Of a stretch of 64,000 nucleotides of DNA, positions 37,056 through 47,643 are shown piece after piece; position 1 is the first letter of the stretch, and each line of letters begins with the position of its first letter. Source of the stretch: an uncultured bacterium (GTDB lineage Bacteria; Verrucomicrobiota; Kiritimatiellia; CAIKKV01; CAITUY01); assembly GCA_903895695.1 (NCBI GenBank), contig CAITUY010000022.1, forward strand, positions 1 to 64,000, in the 5' to 3' direction. Under the pieces are notes generated by a model. That model did not search any database. It had not been told where the DNA came from and saw nothing but the letters and a program-made list of their open reading frames with translations. Made by a program: the position numbers and the translations under genes.

Positions 37056-37131
37056 GTTCGAGGGGTGCCCGCATGGGCTGAGATCATACCCGTTGAACCT
37101 GATCCGGGTCATGCCGGCGAAGGGACTGAAC
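37056..37131 (+). promoter_or_regulatory. TPP riboswitch (THI element)
   Basis: The thiamine pyrophosphate aptamer is unmistakable: P1 arms GTTC (37056-37059) and GAAC (37128-37131), the GGGGTGCCC and GGGCTGAGATCATACCC segments, and the 3' core CCTGATCCGGGTCATGCCGG. It is read on the plus strand into thiG. A TTGACA at 37018 and a TATAAC at 37047 lie upstream, but their 23-base spacing is longer than normal, so the promoter is uncertain. Confidence 0.96.
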
Positions 37132-37139
37132 GACGGGAG

Positions 37140-37164
37140 GCGCCTCGATGGAGGCGCTTTTTTT
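37140..37164 (+). terminator. Riboswitch expression-platform terminator
   Basis: GCGCCTC (37140-37146) pairs with GAGGCGC (37151-37157) around GATG, followed by seven T. It begins nine bases after the aptamer, so ligand-controlled transcription termination is the expected mechanism: TPP bound would mean termination before thiG. The ATG in the loop (37148) is in frame with thiG but is unlikely to be its start. Confidence 0.92.
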
Positions 37165-37219
37165 GTCGGGGTGTTTGGGTGCGGGCGGCAGCGCCTGCTT
37201 TGGGAGCTTGGGGAACGCA

Positions 37220-38005
37220 GTGATAACGATACCGAAACTGAGACTGGGCGGGCATGAGTTCGAGTCGCGCCTGCTGGTCGGGACCGGCAAGTTCGCGTCT
37301 GTAAGCGTGATGTTCGACGCCATCCGGGCCTCGGGCGCGCAACTGGTGACCGTGGCCTTGCGGCGTTTCAACCGCGAACAGCCGGGCGACGATTTGATGG
37401 GGCCGCTCCTGAAGCTCGGCGTTACGCTCGTCCCCAATACGTCCGGCGCCCGCAACGCCAAGGAAGCCGTGCGAGCCGCCGAACTGGGGCGCGAACTCTC
37501 AGGAAGCCCGTTCGTCAAGGTCGAGATCCATCCGAACCCGCACCATCTCCTGCCCGACCCGATCGAGACCTATGAGGCGTGCCGGATCCTGGCTAAGGAC
37601 GGCTTTGTGGTGCTGCCCTATATGCCGGCCGACCCCGTGCTGGCCAAACGTCTGGAGGATGTCGGCGTCGCCGCCGTGATGCCGCTTGGGTCGGCCATCG
37701 GAACGGGCCACGGGCTGGCCACGCTTGAAATGGTGAGGCTGATCATCGAGGATAGCCGGGTGCCCGTGATTATAGACGCCGGCTTGCGTTCGCCATCCGA
37801 GGCTGCCGCCGCGATCGAGCTGGGCTGCGAGGCAGTGCTGGTGAACAGCGCCATCGCCGCCGCCGGCGACCCGGCGGCCATGGCCGCCGCGTTCGCCCTG
37901 GCCGTGCAGGCCGGCTGTGCGGCCCGTTGCGCGGGCCTCATGTCGCGCAGCAACCGGGCCGTGGCAACCAGCCCGTTGACCGCATTTCTTGGGGAGGAAC
38001 GCTGA
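37220..38005 (+). CDS. thiG: Thiazole synthase
   Basis: A 261-residue ThiG, a TIM-barrel enzyme that builds the thiazole phosphate of thiamine from deoxyxylulose-5-phosphate, dehydroglycine and ThiS thiocarboxylate. [30 protein letters not shown], the Schiff-base lysine region FVKVEIHPN and the phosphate-binding [16 protein letters not shown] are conserved. The start is GTG 37220 ([14 protein letters not shown]), preceded by GGGGA, rather than ATG 37148 inside the terminator hairpin. No thiS or thiF gene is adjacent, so the sulfur carrier must be encoded elsewhere. Confidence 0.95.
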   Translation: MITIPKLRLGGHEFESRLLVGTGKFASVSVMFDAIRASGAQLVTVALRRFNREQPGDDLMGPLLKLGVTLVPNTSGARNAKEAVRAAELGRELSGSPFVKVEIHPNPHHLLPDPIETYEACRILAKDGFVVLPYMPADPVLAKRLEDVGVAAVMPLGSAIGTGHGLATLEMVRLIIEDSRVPVIIDAGLRSPSEAAAAIELGCEAVLVNSAIAAAGDPAAMAAAFALAVQAGCAARCAGLMSRSNRAVATSPLTAFLGEER

Positions 38006-39144
38006 AACCGGACAGCCCAGCGACGCCGGCCGGGGCCGGCTGCCTGCCCGATTGGGTCGATCCCGGGGCCTGGCTGGCCGCGGCCCTGTCGGCCACGGAG
38101 GCCGACGTGGATCGGGCACTCAACTCGGCCGCCCCGTATGAAGCCGAGCTGGCGGCCCTCCTGTCGCCCGTAGCCGGCCGGAACCTGGAGGCCTTGGCGC
38201 AGCGGGCCCAGGCCCTGACGCGCCGCCATTTCGGCCGGACGATCGCGCTTTACGTGCCGCTCTACCTCTCCGACTACTGCTCGGGCGGTTGCGTCTATTG
38301 TGGTTTTGCCGCCGACCGCACTCAGCCGCGCCACCGTCTCGATCCCGACCAGATCGTGCGCGAACTCGAGGCCATCAAGGCGATGGGGTTTGAGGAAGTT
38401 CTTCTGCTGACGGGCGAGCGAACGCCCCGGGCGGACTTTGCCTACCTGCGCGACGCGGTGGCCGAGGCGGCCCGGCAGTTCCACGCCGTGACCGTGGAAG
38501 CCTTCCCCATGACAACCGACGAGTACCGGCAACTCGCCGAGGCCGGCTGCGTGGGCGTGACGCTCTACCAGGAGACGTACGAGCCGGAACAATATGCGCG
38601 GCTGCACCGGTGGGGCCCCAAGCGCGACTATGCCGCCCGGCTCGATGCGCCGTCGCGCGCGCTGGCCGGCGGGATGCGCTGGGTGGGGCTGGGCGCCCTG
38701 CTCGGACTGAGCGATCCGCTCTTCGACACGCTGGCCCTTTACCGGCATGCGCGGGCCCTGCGGCACCGATTCTGGCAGGCGGGCGTCTCCCTCTCGTTCC
38801 CCCGCGTGTGTCCGCAGGAAGGCGGCTTCGTGCCACCCTACACGGTTTCGGAGGCCTTCCTGGCCCAGGTTATTTTCGCCTTTCGTATCGTGTGCCCGGA
38901 TGTGCCGCTGGTCGTGTCCACGCGCGAGAACGCCCGATTCCGCGATGGCATCGCGGGTGTAGGCGTTAACAAGATGAGCATCGCGAGCCGGACCACCGTG
39001 GGCGGCTATCGCGACCATAACGATTCCCCGGACGGGCAGTTCCACGTCAACGACTCGCGCGATATCGCCACCTTCTGTGGGGCCCTGGCGGATAGGGGGC
39101 TGGAACCGGTGCTCAAGAACTGGGACAGGGCGTATAGGGATTGA
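38002..39144 (+). CDS. thiH: 2-iminoacetate synthase (tyrosine lyase), apparent CTG start
   Basis: A 380-residue radical SAM enzyme that cleaves tyrosine to dehydroglycine for ThiG. The cluster motif is [11 protein letters not shown] (CxxxCxxC), followed by ThiH-specific [35 protein letters not shown] and [11 protein letters not shown]. The only initiator near the strong GGGGAGGA (37991-37998) is CTG 38002, which overlaps the thiG stop as CTGA. The next upstream ATG (37927) lies deep in thiG and gives a shadow-like extension. The N-terminal helix before the core requires a start here, so CTG initiation by coupling is the best reading. Confidence 0.92.
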   Translation: MKPDSPATPAGAGCLPDWVDPGAWLAAALSATEADVDRALNSAAPYEAELAALLSPVAGRNLEALAQRAQALTRRHFGRTIALYVPLYLSDYCSGGCVYCGFAADRTQPRHRLDPDQIVRELEAIKAMGFEEVLLLTGERTPRADFAYLRDAVAEAARQFHAVTVEAFPMTTDEYRQLAEAGCVGVTLYQETYEPEQYARLHRWGPKRDYAARLDAPSRALAGGMRWVGLGALLGLSDPLFDTLALYRHARALRHRFWQAGVSLSFPRVCPQEGGFVPPYTVSEAFLAQVIFAFRIVCPDVPLVVSTRENARFRDGIAGVGVNKMSIASRTTVGGYRDHNDSPDGQFHVNDSRDIATFCGALADRGLEPVLKNWDRAYRD

Positions 39145-39171
39145 ATATCGAATGTTGAACATTGAAGATTG
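39140..39171. repeat. AT-rich ATTGAATATCG-type intergenic repeat
   Basis: ATTGAATATCGAATGTTGAA and the following bases are an AT-rich, quasi-palindromic sequence built from ATTGAA/GAACATT-like units. It contrasts sharply with the GC-rich surroundings. It contains the thiH stop codon and lies before thiE. Similar strings recur as dispersed repeats in PVC and FCB genomes, as far as I recall; only one copy is visible here. Confidence 0.5.
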
Positions 39172-39202
39172 TCGGTTGACGACAGGAACTCACGCCCAAC
39201 GA

Positions 39203-39868
39203 ATGGCCCGCTTCGAGCACGCGGGCCTGTACCTGGTGACTTCGCAGGCGTTGTCCACAGGGCGGACGACGCTCGACATCGTGAAGGCGGCCCTGGACGC
39301 AGGCGTCACGTTGATCCAGCTCCGCGAGAAGGAAATGTCGTTGCGCGACTACGCGGCGCTGGCGGAACAGGTGCGCGATTTGACCGCCGCAGCCGGCGCA
39401 TTGCTGATTGTAAACGACCGCGTCGACGTTGCGCTGGCCGTGGGCGCGGATGGTGTGCATCTCGGGCAGGACGATTTTCCGATTCCGCTGGCGCGACGGC
39501 TGAGCCCCGACCTGATTATCGGCGCATCAACCCACAACGTCGAGGAAGCGCTGAGGGCGCAGGACGAAGGCGCGTCCTACATCAACATCGGGCCGATCTA
39601 CCCGACTGGTACGAAGCACTGGGAAGGCGCGTTCCTCGGCTTCGAGGGACTGCGGCGAGTGGCGGCAGTGGCGCGCGTGCCCTTCACGGTCATGGGCGGC
39701 ATCAAGGAGTCGCACATTCCGGAACTCGTGCGCAATGGCGCGCGGACGATTGCCCTGGTAACGGCAGTTACGGCGGCGCCGGATCCTGCAGCCGCGGCGC
39801 AGGGACTGCTGGCGGTCATCCGGCAGGCGCCCAAAACTACCTCGACACCTTCTCCCCCGCGAGTATAG
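39203..39868 (+). CDS. thiE: Thiamine-phosphate synthase
   Basis: A 221-residue ThiE that joins hydroxymethylpyrimidine pyrophosphate and thiazole phosphate. Visible motifs are GLYLVTS, TLIQLREKEMSLRDY, LLIVNDRVDVALAVGADGVHLGQDD, IIGASTHNVEEA, YINIGPIYPTGTK and VMGGIKE. ATG 39203 gives the family's normal N terminus and length. An in-frame ATG at 39152 lies in the AT-rich repeat and would add 17 atypical residues. AGGAAC is about 13 bases upstream. Last gene of the TPP-controlled operon. Confidence 0.93.
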   Translation: MARFEHAGLYLVTSQALSTGRTTLDIVKAALDAGVTLIQLREKEMSLRDYAALAEQVRDLTAAAGALLIVNDRVDVALAVGADGVHLGQDDFPIPLARRLSPDLIIGASTHNVEEALRAQDEGASYINIGPIYPTGTKHWEGAFLGFEGLRRVAAVARVPFTVMGGIKESHIPELVRNGARTIALVTAVTAAPDPAAAAQGLLAVIRQAPKTTSTPSPPRV

Positions 39869-39914
39869 TTATTTTTATCGATTCGCTTAACCTCCCGACT
39901 TGAGGAGATGGCCC

Positions 39915-40583
39915 GTGAGAGAGTCCACCGCAAGAAAGACGGCCATGCACACGTGGTCGGACTATCGCGCCTGGGATGACGACCTGCGGTGGGAACTCAT
40001 CGGCGGCGAAGCGTATGCCATGAGCCCGGCGCCGACGCCGCGGCACCAACTGATCCAGTTGGAGCTGGCGGTTCAGTTCGCCGCGTACTTTCGCGGCAAG
40101 ACCTGCCAGGTGTACCCGGCACCGATCGACGTGAAGTTGTCGGAGACCGACGTCGTGCAACCGGATATCATCGTGGTGTGCGATCCTGGTCAGGTCAAAC
40201 GCACTCACATCGAAGGCGCGCCGACGCTCTTGGTTGAGATACTTTCGCCTTCGACGCAGGCGCACGATCGTCTCCGTAAGCTTCCACTGTATGCGGCCAG
40301 CGGCGTTCGCGAAGTGTGGCTGATTACGCCTTACCCGTGGCTGGCGGAAGTGTACGTTCTGGACGGCGTCAGTTTTCGAGTCGACCAGGTCTATGGGAAG
40401 AGCGATACGTTACAGAGCCGAGCGTTTCCGGGTCTCAAAGTGCAACTGGCGACTGTTTTCAACTACCCCATCGACCCGGCCGAGAGTGTCGAGCTCATCA
40501 AGGAGGGCCGGCCGCCGCCCTATGCGACGCGTCGTCCCGCGACGCCGGGCAGACGCGCTCGAGGTCGTCGTAGTGCCAGGTGA
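39915..40583 (+). CDS. Uma2-family (DUF820) putative restriction-like endonuclease
   Basis: A 222-residue PD-(D/E)XK-fold protein of the Uma2/DUF820 family. The expected order is present: WELIGGEAYAMSPAPTPRHQ, the catalytic-site region VVQPDIIVVCD, VEILSPSTQAHDR and KLPLYAASGVREVWLI. Most members are uncharacterised and occur in multiple copies in genomes. GTG 39915 has GAGGAG upstream; ATG 39945 is the alternative start. Its last 86 bases overlap the convergent YkgJ-type gene, which leaves an Arg-rich tail. Confidence 0.85.
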   Translation: MRESTARKTAMHTWSDYRAWDDDLRWELIGGEAYAMSPAPTPRHQLIQLELAVQFAAYFRGKTCQVYPAPIDVKLSETDVVQPDIIVVCDPGQVKRTHIEGAPTLLVEILSPSTQAHDRLRKLPLYAASGVREVWLITPYPWLAEVYVLDGVSFRVDQVYGKSDTLQSRAFPGLKVQLATVFNYPIDPAESVELIKEGRPPPYATRRPATPGRRARGRRSAR

Positions 40584-40847
40584 ACGGGAAGTCGCGGCAT
40601 TGGCGCGGCTTGGCGAGTTGAACCCGGCAGGTAACCGGTGATTCCTCCAGGAAGACACACGCGCCGTCGGGGCGTTCCGTGAGGGCCAGACCCTGTCGAT
40701 CTTCCCGCAAACGCGTGAACTTCCCTGTAAAGGTCGCCACGGGCAAGTCGAGGAATTGTGCGAGCGTTGCCGGCTCGTCATCCGATAGCCGGACCTCGCC
40801 GGAACGGCGGCAACAGTTGCCGCAGCGCTGGCAGGTGAAAGCGCTTG

Positions 40848-40851
<4 letters not shown>
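40498..40851 (-). CDS. YkgJ-family cysteine-cluster protein
   Basis: A 117-residue protein with the zinc- or iron-binding signature CQRCGNCCRRSGEVRLSDDE at the N terminus, and further Cys residues in ACVFLEESPVTCRVQLAKPRQCRDFPF. This is the YkgJ/CxxCxxCC pattern. The function is not established. It overlaps the gpmI stop at its start? No: on the minus strand gpmI lies upstream and its stop overlaps this ATG (ATGA), so the two are coupled. Its 3' end overlaps the Uma2 gene tail-to-tail. Confidence 0.85.
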
Positions 40852-42515
<1,664 letters not shown>

Positions 42516-42858
42516 CTGGCTGTGCTCCCAACGCGGGTTCCGCCCGCAATCCGAAAGGTAGGGCGTGGGCCTCCGGCCCCGCCGCGACAGTGGCGCAACA
42601 AGAACGCAACTGGCACGGCGCGGCGAGGACGCCGTCGCCCTACCCAAGATGCGACACAAATCCGGCGCCCATCTTGACGGACCGACTTGTACCGTCTGGC
42701 GGCGCGCGTGGGGGAAGAGTGTAGTATATGCGGGCTGGGTGCCGCAAGCGCGGGGAATGAGGATAAAGGTTGAATGGCGCGCGTCGGGGGCGTACAAGGC
42801 GCAGGAAGTCACGGCGGGTGAACCGCCGTTGGACCACCACGGAGAAAAGGTAGATCAC
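42516..42858. other. Divergent intergenic region, 343 bases
   Basis: Apart from repeat copy 1 at 42557-42644, I see no gene, RNA or clear promoter pair here. An open frame runs through it into the isomerase gene, but its translation is Arg-rich and spans the repeat, so it is not supported. Confidence 0.5.
42557..42644. repeat. GGTAGGGC-ended inverted repeat, copy 1
   Basis: This 88-base element starts GGTAGGGCG and ends CGCCCTACC. The left arm and the reverse complement of the right arm match well over about 30 bases (both of the form GGTAGGGCGnnGGCnTCC). It lies between divergent gpmI and an isomerase gene. Two more copies are at 44875-44952 and 56098-56160. There is no coding capacity, so it resembles a MITE or REP-type element. 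Confidence 0.8.
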
Positions 42859-43608
42859 ATGAGTTTGCCCACGGTTGGCGCGCAGTTGCTGGTTTTCGGA
42901 AAAGGCTACGATCTTGAGAAGGATACGGATCTGATCCTGGACACGGTCAAGGCGGCGGGGTATGCGGCTGTTGAGGGAGGCGCCAAGGACCCGGTGCTTT
43001 ACCGCCGCAAACTTGAAGAGCGCGGCCTCGTTTGTGGAAGCACTCATACGGGACTCAGTGCGCTTCTTGACGTGGCGCCGTCGATTCGGTACCTGCGTGC
43101 CGTGGGCGCGTCGGACCTGTGCATCTCGGGCCTGATGACCTGGGAAGGTCGCACGCTGGCCGATTACCGGACCGGGATCGAAGTGCTCAACAAAGCCGGC
43201 CGCGAGTTGCGCAAGGAAGGCATTCGTCTTCACTACCACAACCACGACTTCGAGTTTAAGCGCGTGGACGGCGACAAGACGGGCATGGACCTGTTGCTCG
43301 CCGGGATGGATCCGGCCGCGGTCGACCTGTGCGTTGACGTGGCTTGGGTGACGGTGGCGGGCCAAAATGTGGCGGACTTCCTGCGCACGCACAAGGCGCG
43401 CATCGGGTACCTGCATTTCAAGGATCATGACGGCAAGACCTGGATCGAACTTGGCCAGGGCCGCGTGGACTGGGCGGGCGTGATGAAGGTCCTGCCGGAC
43501 ATGCCCGGGGTACGCTGGGTGATGATTGAGCAGGACTCGACGGCCCTTGACCCGCGCGACAGCGTGGCCATCAGCCGGCGCTTCCTGAAGGACCGCTTCG
43601 GGTACTGA
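42859..43608 (+). CDS. Sugar phosphate isomerase/epimerase
   Basis: A 249-residue xylose isomerase-like TIM-barrel protein. LHYHNHDFEF (metal His), CVDVAWVTVAGQNVADFL (Asp), YLHFKDHDGK (His/Asp) and WVMIEQDS (Glu) form the expected metal site. This pattern is common in isomerases encoded beside Gfo/Idh/MocA genes. ATG 42859 (MSLPTVGAQLLVFG) is preceded by GGAGAAAAGG. It stands alone between gpmI and dprA; the substrate is unknown. Confidence 0.88.
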   Translation: MSLPTVGAQLLVFGKGYDLEKDTDLILDTVKAAGYAAVEGGAKDPVLYRRKLEERGLVCGSTHTGLSALLDVAPSIRYLRAVGASDLCISGLMTWEGRTLADYRTGIEVLNKAGRELRKEGIRLHYHNHDFEFKRVDGDKTGMDLLLAGMDPAAVDLCVDVAWVTVAGQNVADFLRTHKARIGYLHFKDHDGKTWIELGQGRVDWAGVMKVLPDMPGVRWVMIEQDSTALDPRDSVAISRRFLKDRFGY

Positions 43609-43743
43609 GGCCTAAGGAACCGAAGATCTTCTTGCCGCCTCCTTGCGGAACATCGCAGGCAAGGAGTTCGGTCGCATGTCGCCGGTTGCGCCTGGCGGGA
43701 GGACTGTGCTATTTATCCGTTGTTATTTAGATAGCGGTTAACT

Positions 43744-44853
43744 ATGCACCCATATTCATCACGCGAAGCCTATATCATCCTCAACATGATGCAGGGCGTC
43801 GGCCCGGTCAGCGTCCGCACGCTGGCGGCGGCCGTGGGGTCGCCCGAGGGCATCCTGGCCGCGGGTTACGACGAACTGTGCGCCGTGCGCGGCGTGGGCG
43901 CCGAGATCGTCAAGCAGATCGTCCGGCAGCGCGAGCGGTTGGACGTGGCCCAGGAGGAACGGCGGGCCGCGGCGGCCGGCGCCCGGTTGGTGACGGCCGT
44001 CGATGCCGAGTACCCCAAGCGACTGCAGCACATTTACGATCCGCCGCTGGCGCTTTACGTTCAGGGCACGATTCTGCCCGGTGATTCCCAGAGCGTGGCC
44101 ATCGTCGGGTCGCGCCGCACGACCCACTACGGGATGGAGACGGCGGAGCGGCTGGCCGCGCAGTTGTCCCGCAGCGGCGTGACCGTGATCAGCGGGTTGG
44201 CGCGGGGGATCGACACGGCCGCGCACAAGGGCACGCTCAAGGCGGGCGGGCGCACGGTGGCTGTGCTCGGGGGTGGGTTGGATTGTATGTTCCCACCGGA
44301 GAATGCCGAACTGGCGGCGCAGATCGCCGGCCAGGGCGCCGTGATCTCGGAGTACCCCTTCGGCCGCCAACCGGATAAGACCACCTTCCCGGTCCGTAAC
44401 CGGATCGTGAGCGGCATATCGTTGGGTGTGATCGTCGTTGAGGCGGACGTAACGAGCGGCGCGATGATTACGGCACGGCAGGCCATGGAGCAGGGCCGCA
44501 CAGTGTTTGCCGTGCCCGGGCGGATCGATTCGACAGGATCGCGCGGCCCGCACCAGTTGATTCGCGACGGGGCCCGCCTGGTGGAGAGCGTGGAGGATGT
44601 GCTCCAGGAGTTCGAACAGTTGATCCCGCGGCCAGTCAAAGGACGCGAGCCCGTCGTCGTGGCGCCCCGGCTTTCCGCCGATGAGGCCGCTCTGGTCGAA
44701 CTGATGAAGGACGGCGACGAGTTGGAAATCGACCGGCTGATCCAGGCGTCGGGGAAGGCGGCAGCGGCGGTCAGTGTGCTGCTGCTGGGTCTTGAGATGA
44801 AGCGCGTCCTCAAGATGCTTCCCGGACAACGGGTGGCGCTGCGGCGGAGTTAG
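43744..44853 (+). CDS. dprA: DNA-processing protein DprA
   Basis: A 369-residue DprA/Smf, which loads RecA on incoming single-stranded DNA during transformation. The Rossmann-like core shows AIVGSRRTTHYGMETAERLA, ISGLARGIDTAAHKG, VAVLGGGLDCMFPPEN, FPVRNRIVSGIS and VVEADVTSGAMITARQAMEQGR. An N-terminal helix-hairpin-helix region (YDELCAVRGVGAEIVKQI) and a C-terminal winged helix are present. The dprA-topA order is common in bacteria. Upstream lies an 8-base inverted repeat (CTCCTTGC/GCAAGGAG). Confidence 0.96.
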   Translation: MHPYSSREAYIILNMMQGVGPVSVRTLAAAVGSPEGILAAGYDELCAVRGVGAEIVKQIVRQRERLDVAQEERRAAAAGARLVTAVDAEYPKRLQHIYDPPLALYVQGTILPGDSQSVAIVGSRRTTHYGMETAERLAAQLSRSGVTVISGLARGIDTAAHKGTLKAGGRTVAVLGGGLDCMFPPENAELAAQIAGQGAVISEYPFGRQPDKTTFPVRNRIVSGISLGVIVVEADVTSGAMITARQAMEQGRTVFAVPGRIDSTGSRGPHQLIRDGARLVESVEDVLQEFEQLIPRPVKGREPVVVAPRLSADEAALVELMKDGDELEIDRLIQASGKAAAAVSVLLLGLEMKRVLKMLPGQRVALRRS

Positions 44854-44874
44854 GCGCGGAACGGTGTCTTGCAC

Positions 44875-44952
44875 ACGGCGGGGCGGGACGCCCTCGCCCT
44901 ATCGGTCCCCAATGCGTGTTTTGGTAGGGCGACGGCGTCCCCGCCGCGCCGC
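44875..44952. repeat. GGTAGGGC-ended inverted repeat, copy 2 (arms inverted)
   Basis: Here the two arms are arranged the other way round: the left arm ends CGCCCTATC and the right arm begins GGTAGGGCGACGGCGTCCCC, separated by about 19 bases. Arm sequence is the same family as copies 1 and 3. It lies between dprA and topA and could form a strong hairpin. Confidence 0.75.
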
Positions 44953-45117
44953 AACTGGGCTTTGCCTGGGCGAGAGACCGTCGTGACGCAGGCCGCCAAC
45001 CGCAAAAACAGCAGTTGAAACCGACGCGGGTTTGTGAGATTGGGGAAAGCCGCGTGTCCTTGGGACACGGGTGGGTAAGGCAGAATAACGGCCTTGGGGG
45101 CCGTGTGGGGAGAACGG

Positions 45118-47643
45118 ATGTCAAAGAACCTGGTCATCGTGGAATCGCCGGCCAAGGCGAAGACGATCAACAAGATCCTGGGCGCCGACTTCACGGTCAA
45201 AGCCTCGATGGGGCACGTGCGCGACCTGCCGGTGAAGAGTCTGGGAGTCGATCTGGAGCATGATTTCACGCCGGAGTATGTGGTCACCGACGACCGCAAG
45301 AAGGTGGTCAAGGAGCTGTGCGACGCCGCCGTGGGCTGCGACGCCATCTATCTGGCGCCTGATCCTGACCGCGAGGGGGAGGCCATCGCATGGCATCTCA
45401 AGGCGATCCTGGAAGACAAGGTGCCGGCCGACAAGTTCTTCCGGGTGACCTACAACGAGATCACGGCCCGCGCGGTGCGCGAGGCGTTCGCAAATCCTTC
45501 GGAGATCGATCAGAAACGCGTTAACGCCCAGCAGGCGCGCCGCGTGCTCGACCGCATCGTGGGCTACAAGGTCAGTCCGTTGCTCTGGAGCCGGATCCAT
45601 CGCGGGCTCAGCGCCGGCCGCGTGCAGTCCGTGGCGCTGCGCCTGGTCTGCGAGCGCGAACTGGCGATCCTGGGCTTCAAGCCCGAAGCCTACTGGGTGT
45701 TCGGCGCCGAGGTGCGCAAGCAGATCGATCCGAAGGACCCGTTCACCGTGCGGCTGGCCCGCATCAAGGGCGAGAAGGCCGAGGTCAAGTCGCCGGAGCA
45801 GGCCGAGCAGATCGCGAAGGACCTGGAGACACGATCCCTGCGCGTCAGGGGCATCGTTCGCCGCGAGATCAACAAACGTGCGTACCCGCCCTTCATCACC
45901 AGTTCGTTGCAGCAGGCCGGCTCCCGCGTGTACGACTACCCGCCCGCCCGCACCATGAAGATTGCCCAGAAGCTGTATGAAGGCGTGGACTTGGGCGAAG
46001 GGCCCGTGGGTTTGATCACCTACATGCGTACCGACTCTTTCAATCTCTCACAGGACGCCCGGGCCGCGGCCACCCAGTTCATCACGTCGCAGTTCGGCCC
46101 CGAGTATCTGCCCGAGAAACCGAACTTTTTCAAGAGCCGCGGCGGCGCGCAGGAAGCGCACGAAGCCATCCGGCCGACGGATGTAAACCGCACTCCCGAG
46201 AGCCTTGCCAAGGCGCTGACGCCCGAGCAACTCAACCTGTACGGCTTGATCTGGCAGCGTTTTGTCGCCAGCCAGATGGCGCCGGCGAAGATCGAGCAAC
46301 GCACGGCCGAGATCGAAACGATCACGCCTGAGGGCCAGGTGCCGGATTACCTGTTCCGCGCCACGGCCTCGCAGGTCGTGTTCCCGGGCTACATGAAGGT
46401 GTCGGGTGTGGAGCGCAAGGTTACCAAGGAGAAGGACGCGGCTGACAAGGCCGAAGGCGAAGCGGACGAGCCAGAGGTCGAGAAACTGCCGTCGCTGGAG
46501 CCGGGCGAGCCGTTGGACCTGCTCAAATGGCTGTCCGAGCGCAAGGAGACGCAGCCGCCGGGCCGGTACAGCGAAGCTTCGCTGATCAAGGCTCTGGAAG
46601 AGAATGGGGTGGGCCGGCCGAGCACCTATGCGTCGATCTTGGGCACGCTGTATGACCGCAAGTATGCCACTCGCGAGAAGAAGGCCGTCCAGCCAACCGA
46701 CCTCGGCATGAAGGTCAACACGCTCCTGACGGAGAGCCTGAACGCGCTCTTCGACGTGCAGTTCACGGCCCACATGGAGGAACTGCTCGACGAGATCGAG
46801 GCGGGCAAAGTCGAGTGGCACCACATGCTGGCCGATTTCTACAAGCAGTTCCTCGCGTGGATGGTTCTGGCCAAGGGGCCGGCGGCCGACGCAGGCAAAG
46901 TGCTACGCGTGCTCACCGCGCTTGACCAGGTGAAAGAGTGGGGCCCCGAGACCAAGCGCGGAAAACGCACCTACAGCGACCACAAGTTCACGGTTTCGAT
47001 CCGCAAGCAGCTCGACGAGGCCAAGAAGCCGTTGTCGATGCGGCAGCTCGAGTCGCTGGGCCGTCTGGTCTTGCGTTATCGCGAGCAGATTCCCGACTTG
47101 GGCGAGGCGCTGGCGGAGGCCGGCCTGCAGAAGCTGCTTGAGGAAACGCCGCCTGAGCCGCCGCGGGCCTCGACCGTGGCCAAGCTCGCCGCGCTGAGAG
47201 AGGTCGAGTTAGAGCCGCCAACCGAACGGCGCGGGCGGAAGTTCGACGACCGAGTCTTCGTCGAGTCGCTGCAGCGGCGCGTCGACCAGCAGCGCGAGCT
47301 TTCCCCGGCGCAACTCCAGGTGCTGGATCGGCTGGTCGGCAAATACAGTGAAAAGATTCCCAACTTTGAGGCGCTTCAGGAGTCGCTTGAACTCGGCCAG
47401 GCCAGCGGCACCGAGGACAACGAAAGCCAGGCCTTGCTCGACCAGCTCAAGAACGTGACCGACTGGAAGCAGAAGGCCGGACGCGACGGCAAGACCTACG
47501 ACGACAAGGCGTTCTATGATTCGCTGTCGAAGCAGTTCGGCCAGCGCAAGTCGTTGTCGCCGCGGCAGCGTTCGGCGCTCAAGCGTATGGTCCGCCGCTA
47601 TGCCGGCGGAGCGAAGGCCGACGAGAAGCCGGCGGATGGGTGA
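45118..47643 (+). CDS. topA: DNA topoisomerase I with C-terminal repeats in place of zinc fingers
   Basis: An 841-residue type IA topoisomerase that relaxes negative supercoils. The Toprim domain has VIVESPAKAKTINKILG and DPDREGEAIAWHL, and the catalytic tyrosine is in ITYMRTDSF. RVNAQQARRVLDRIVGYKVS, SAGRVQSVALRLV and GVGRPSTYASI are also conserved. The C terminus lacks the usual Cys4 zinc ribbons. It instead carries three related repeats of about 45 residues at roughly 614-662, 705-751 and 790-831, each of the form (K/T)(Y/F)xDxxFxxS, LSxxQ, LxxLxxxY. ATG 45118 is canonical. It overlaps the recombinase gene by 8 bases. Confidence 0.96.
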   Translation: MSKNLVIVESPAKAKTINKILGADFTVKASMGHVRDLPVKSLGVDLEHDFTPEYVVTDDRKKVVKELCDAAVGCDAIYLAPDPDREGEAIAWHLKAILEDKVPADKFFRVTYNEITARAVREAFANPSEIDQKRVNAQQARRVLDRIVGYKVSPLLWSRIHRGLSAGRVQSVALRLVCERELAILGFKPEAYWVFGAEVRKQIDPKDPFTVRLARIKGEKAEVKSPEQAEQIAKDLETRSLRVRGIVRREINKRAYPPFITSSLQQAGSRVYDYPPARTMKIAQKLYEGVDLGEGPVGLITYMRTDSFNLSQDARAAATQFITSQFGPEYLPEKPNFFKSRGGAQEAHEAIRPTDVNRTPESLAKALTPEQLNLYGLIWQRFVASQMAPAKIEQRTAEIETITPEGQVPDYLFRATASQVVFPGYMKVSGVERKVTKEKDAADKAEGEADEPEVEKLPSLEPGEPLDLLKWLSERKETQPPGRYSEASLIKALEENGVGRPSTYASILGTLYDRKYATREKKAVQPTDLGMKVNTLLTESLNALFDVQFTAHMEELLDEIEAGKVEWHHMLADFYKQFLAWMVLAKGPAADAGKVLRVLTALDQVKEWGPETKRGKRTYSDHKFTVSIRKQLDEAKKPLSMRQLESLGRLVLRYREQIPDLGEALAEAGLQKLLEETPPEPPRASTVAKLAALREVELEPPTERRGRKFDDRVFVESLQRRVDQQRELSPAQLQVLDRLVGKYSEKIPNFEALQESLELGQASGTEDNESQALLDQLKNVTDWKQKAGRDGKTYDDKAFYDSLSKQFGQRKSLSPRQRSALKRMVRRYAGGAKADEKPADG

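Noticed and set aside
37148..37219. ATG start of thiG in the riboswitch terminator loop
   Set aside because: The start codon would be in the terminator stem-loop, and the added 24 residues are not part of ThiG; GTG 37220 fits the family.
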